Assembly: GCA_005881355.1 (NCBI GenBank) | Contig: VBDM01000100.1 | Coordinates: 1-7,109, forward strand | Length of the DNA stretch: 7,109 nucleotides | Origin: Betaproteobacteria bacterium | Lineage (GTDB): Bacteria > Pseudomonadota > Gammaproteobacteria > Burkholderiales > SG8-39 | Direction of reading: 5' to 3' | Shown here: positions 7,080 through 7,109 of the stretch, in pieces | Numbering within the stretch: position 1 is the first letter of the stretch | How the letters are laid out: every line of letters begins with the position of its first letter | Translations under genes and position numbers: made by a program | The notes under the pieces: model-generated | The model's input: only the letters and a program-made list of their open reading frames with translations | Databases searched by the model: none | Told to the model about the DNA's origin: nothing

Positions 7080-7109
7080 ATGATCGCGCTGCTGCAGCGC
7101 GTCTCGCAG
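7080..7109 (+). CDS. dtd: Start of a D-aminoacyl-tRNA deacylase gene (partial, runs off the window)
   Basis: Ten codons from ATG 7080 read MIALLQRVSQ, closely resembling the very conserved N-terminus of Dtd (M-I/R-A-L-I/L-Q-R-V). Dtd is a cytoplasmic enzyme that removes D-amino acids, and glycine from mischarged tRNA-Ala. The gene starts 16 bp after the glmM stop, so it probably belongs to the same transcript. The Shine-Dalgarno is weak. The identification rests on ten residues only, and the catalytic SQFTL and NGPVT motifs lie outside the window. Confidence 0.75.
   Translation, partial: MIALLQRVSQ

Overview
The window looks like part of a GC-rich betaproteobacterial chromosome. The FtsH, RlmE, FolP and GlmM proteins are all recognisable, and FtsH has the N-terminus and the FFMRQMQGGG linker common in Betaproteobacteria. 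The order yhbY (divergent) / rlmE-ftsH-folP-glmM is the classical proteobacterial locus. The lineage call is inference from protein character, not from a search.

Right part (1925-7109): yhbY reads leftward. Only 16 bp away, rlmE starts a rightward run of rlmE, ftsH, folP, glmM and the first ten codons of a gene that looks like dtd. This is a housekeeping set: ribosome maturation (YhbY, RlmE), membrane proteolysis (FtsH), folate synthesis (FolP), amino-sugar supply for the cell wall (GlmM) and tRNA proofreading (Dtd). Spacings are short and folP and glmM overlap by 4 bp, so one transcript is likely from ftsH onward. FolP has two oddities. There is no normal start codon where the family starts, and the C-terminal Arg-x-His-Asp signature is cut short so that the conserved His is absent.

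Left part (1-1740): this is not housekeeping DNA. It holds two leftward genes for unrecognised exported proteins, separated by a textbook integron attC recombination site (967-1055). Its R'', L'', L' and R' boxes, 5-nt spacers and extrahelical base all sit where they should. A second, degenerate attC-like hairpin follows the left gene (7-68), and a lone R'-type core site (GTTGGGC) lies at 1734-1740, 16 bp before the right gene. The region therefore reads as two integron gene cassettes on the minus strand. The upstream end of the array abuts the yhbY 3' region, and no integrase gene can fit in the 184 bp between them. This looks like an integrase-less cassette cluster (CALIN type) beside yhbY, where greA or another housekeeping gene is commonly found.

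The stretch 1741-1924 contains two tandem GC-rich hairpins that share a 10-mer with the left-end hairpin, and otherwise no gene. The most interesting content is the cassette cluster and its two unknown secreted proteins. The FolP C-terminal anomaly comes second.
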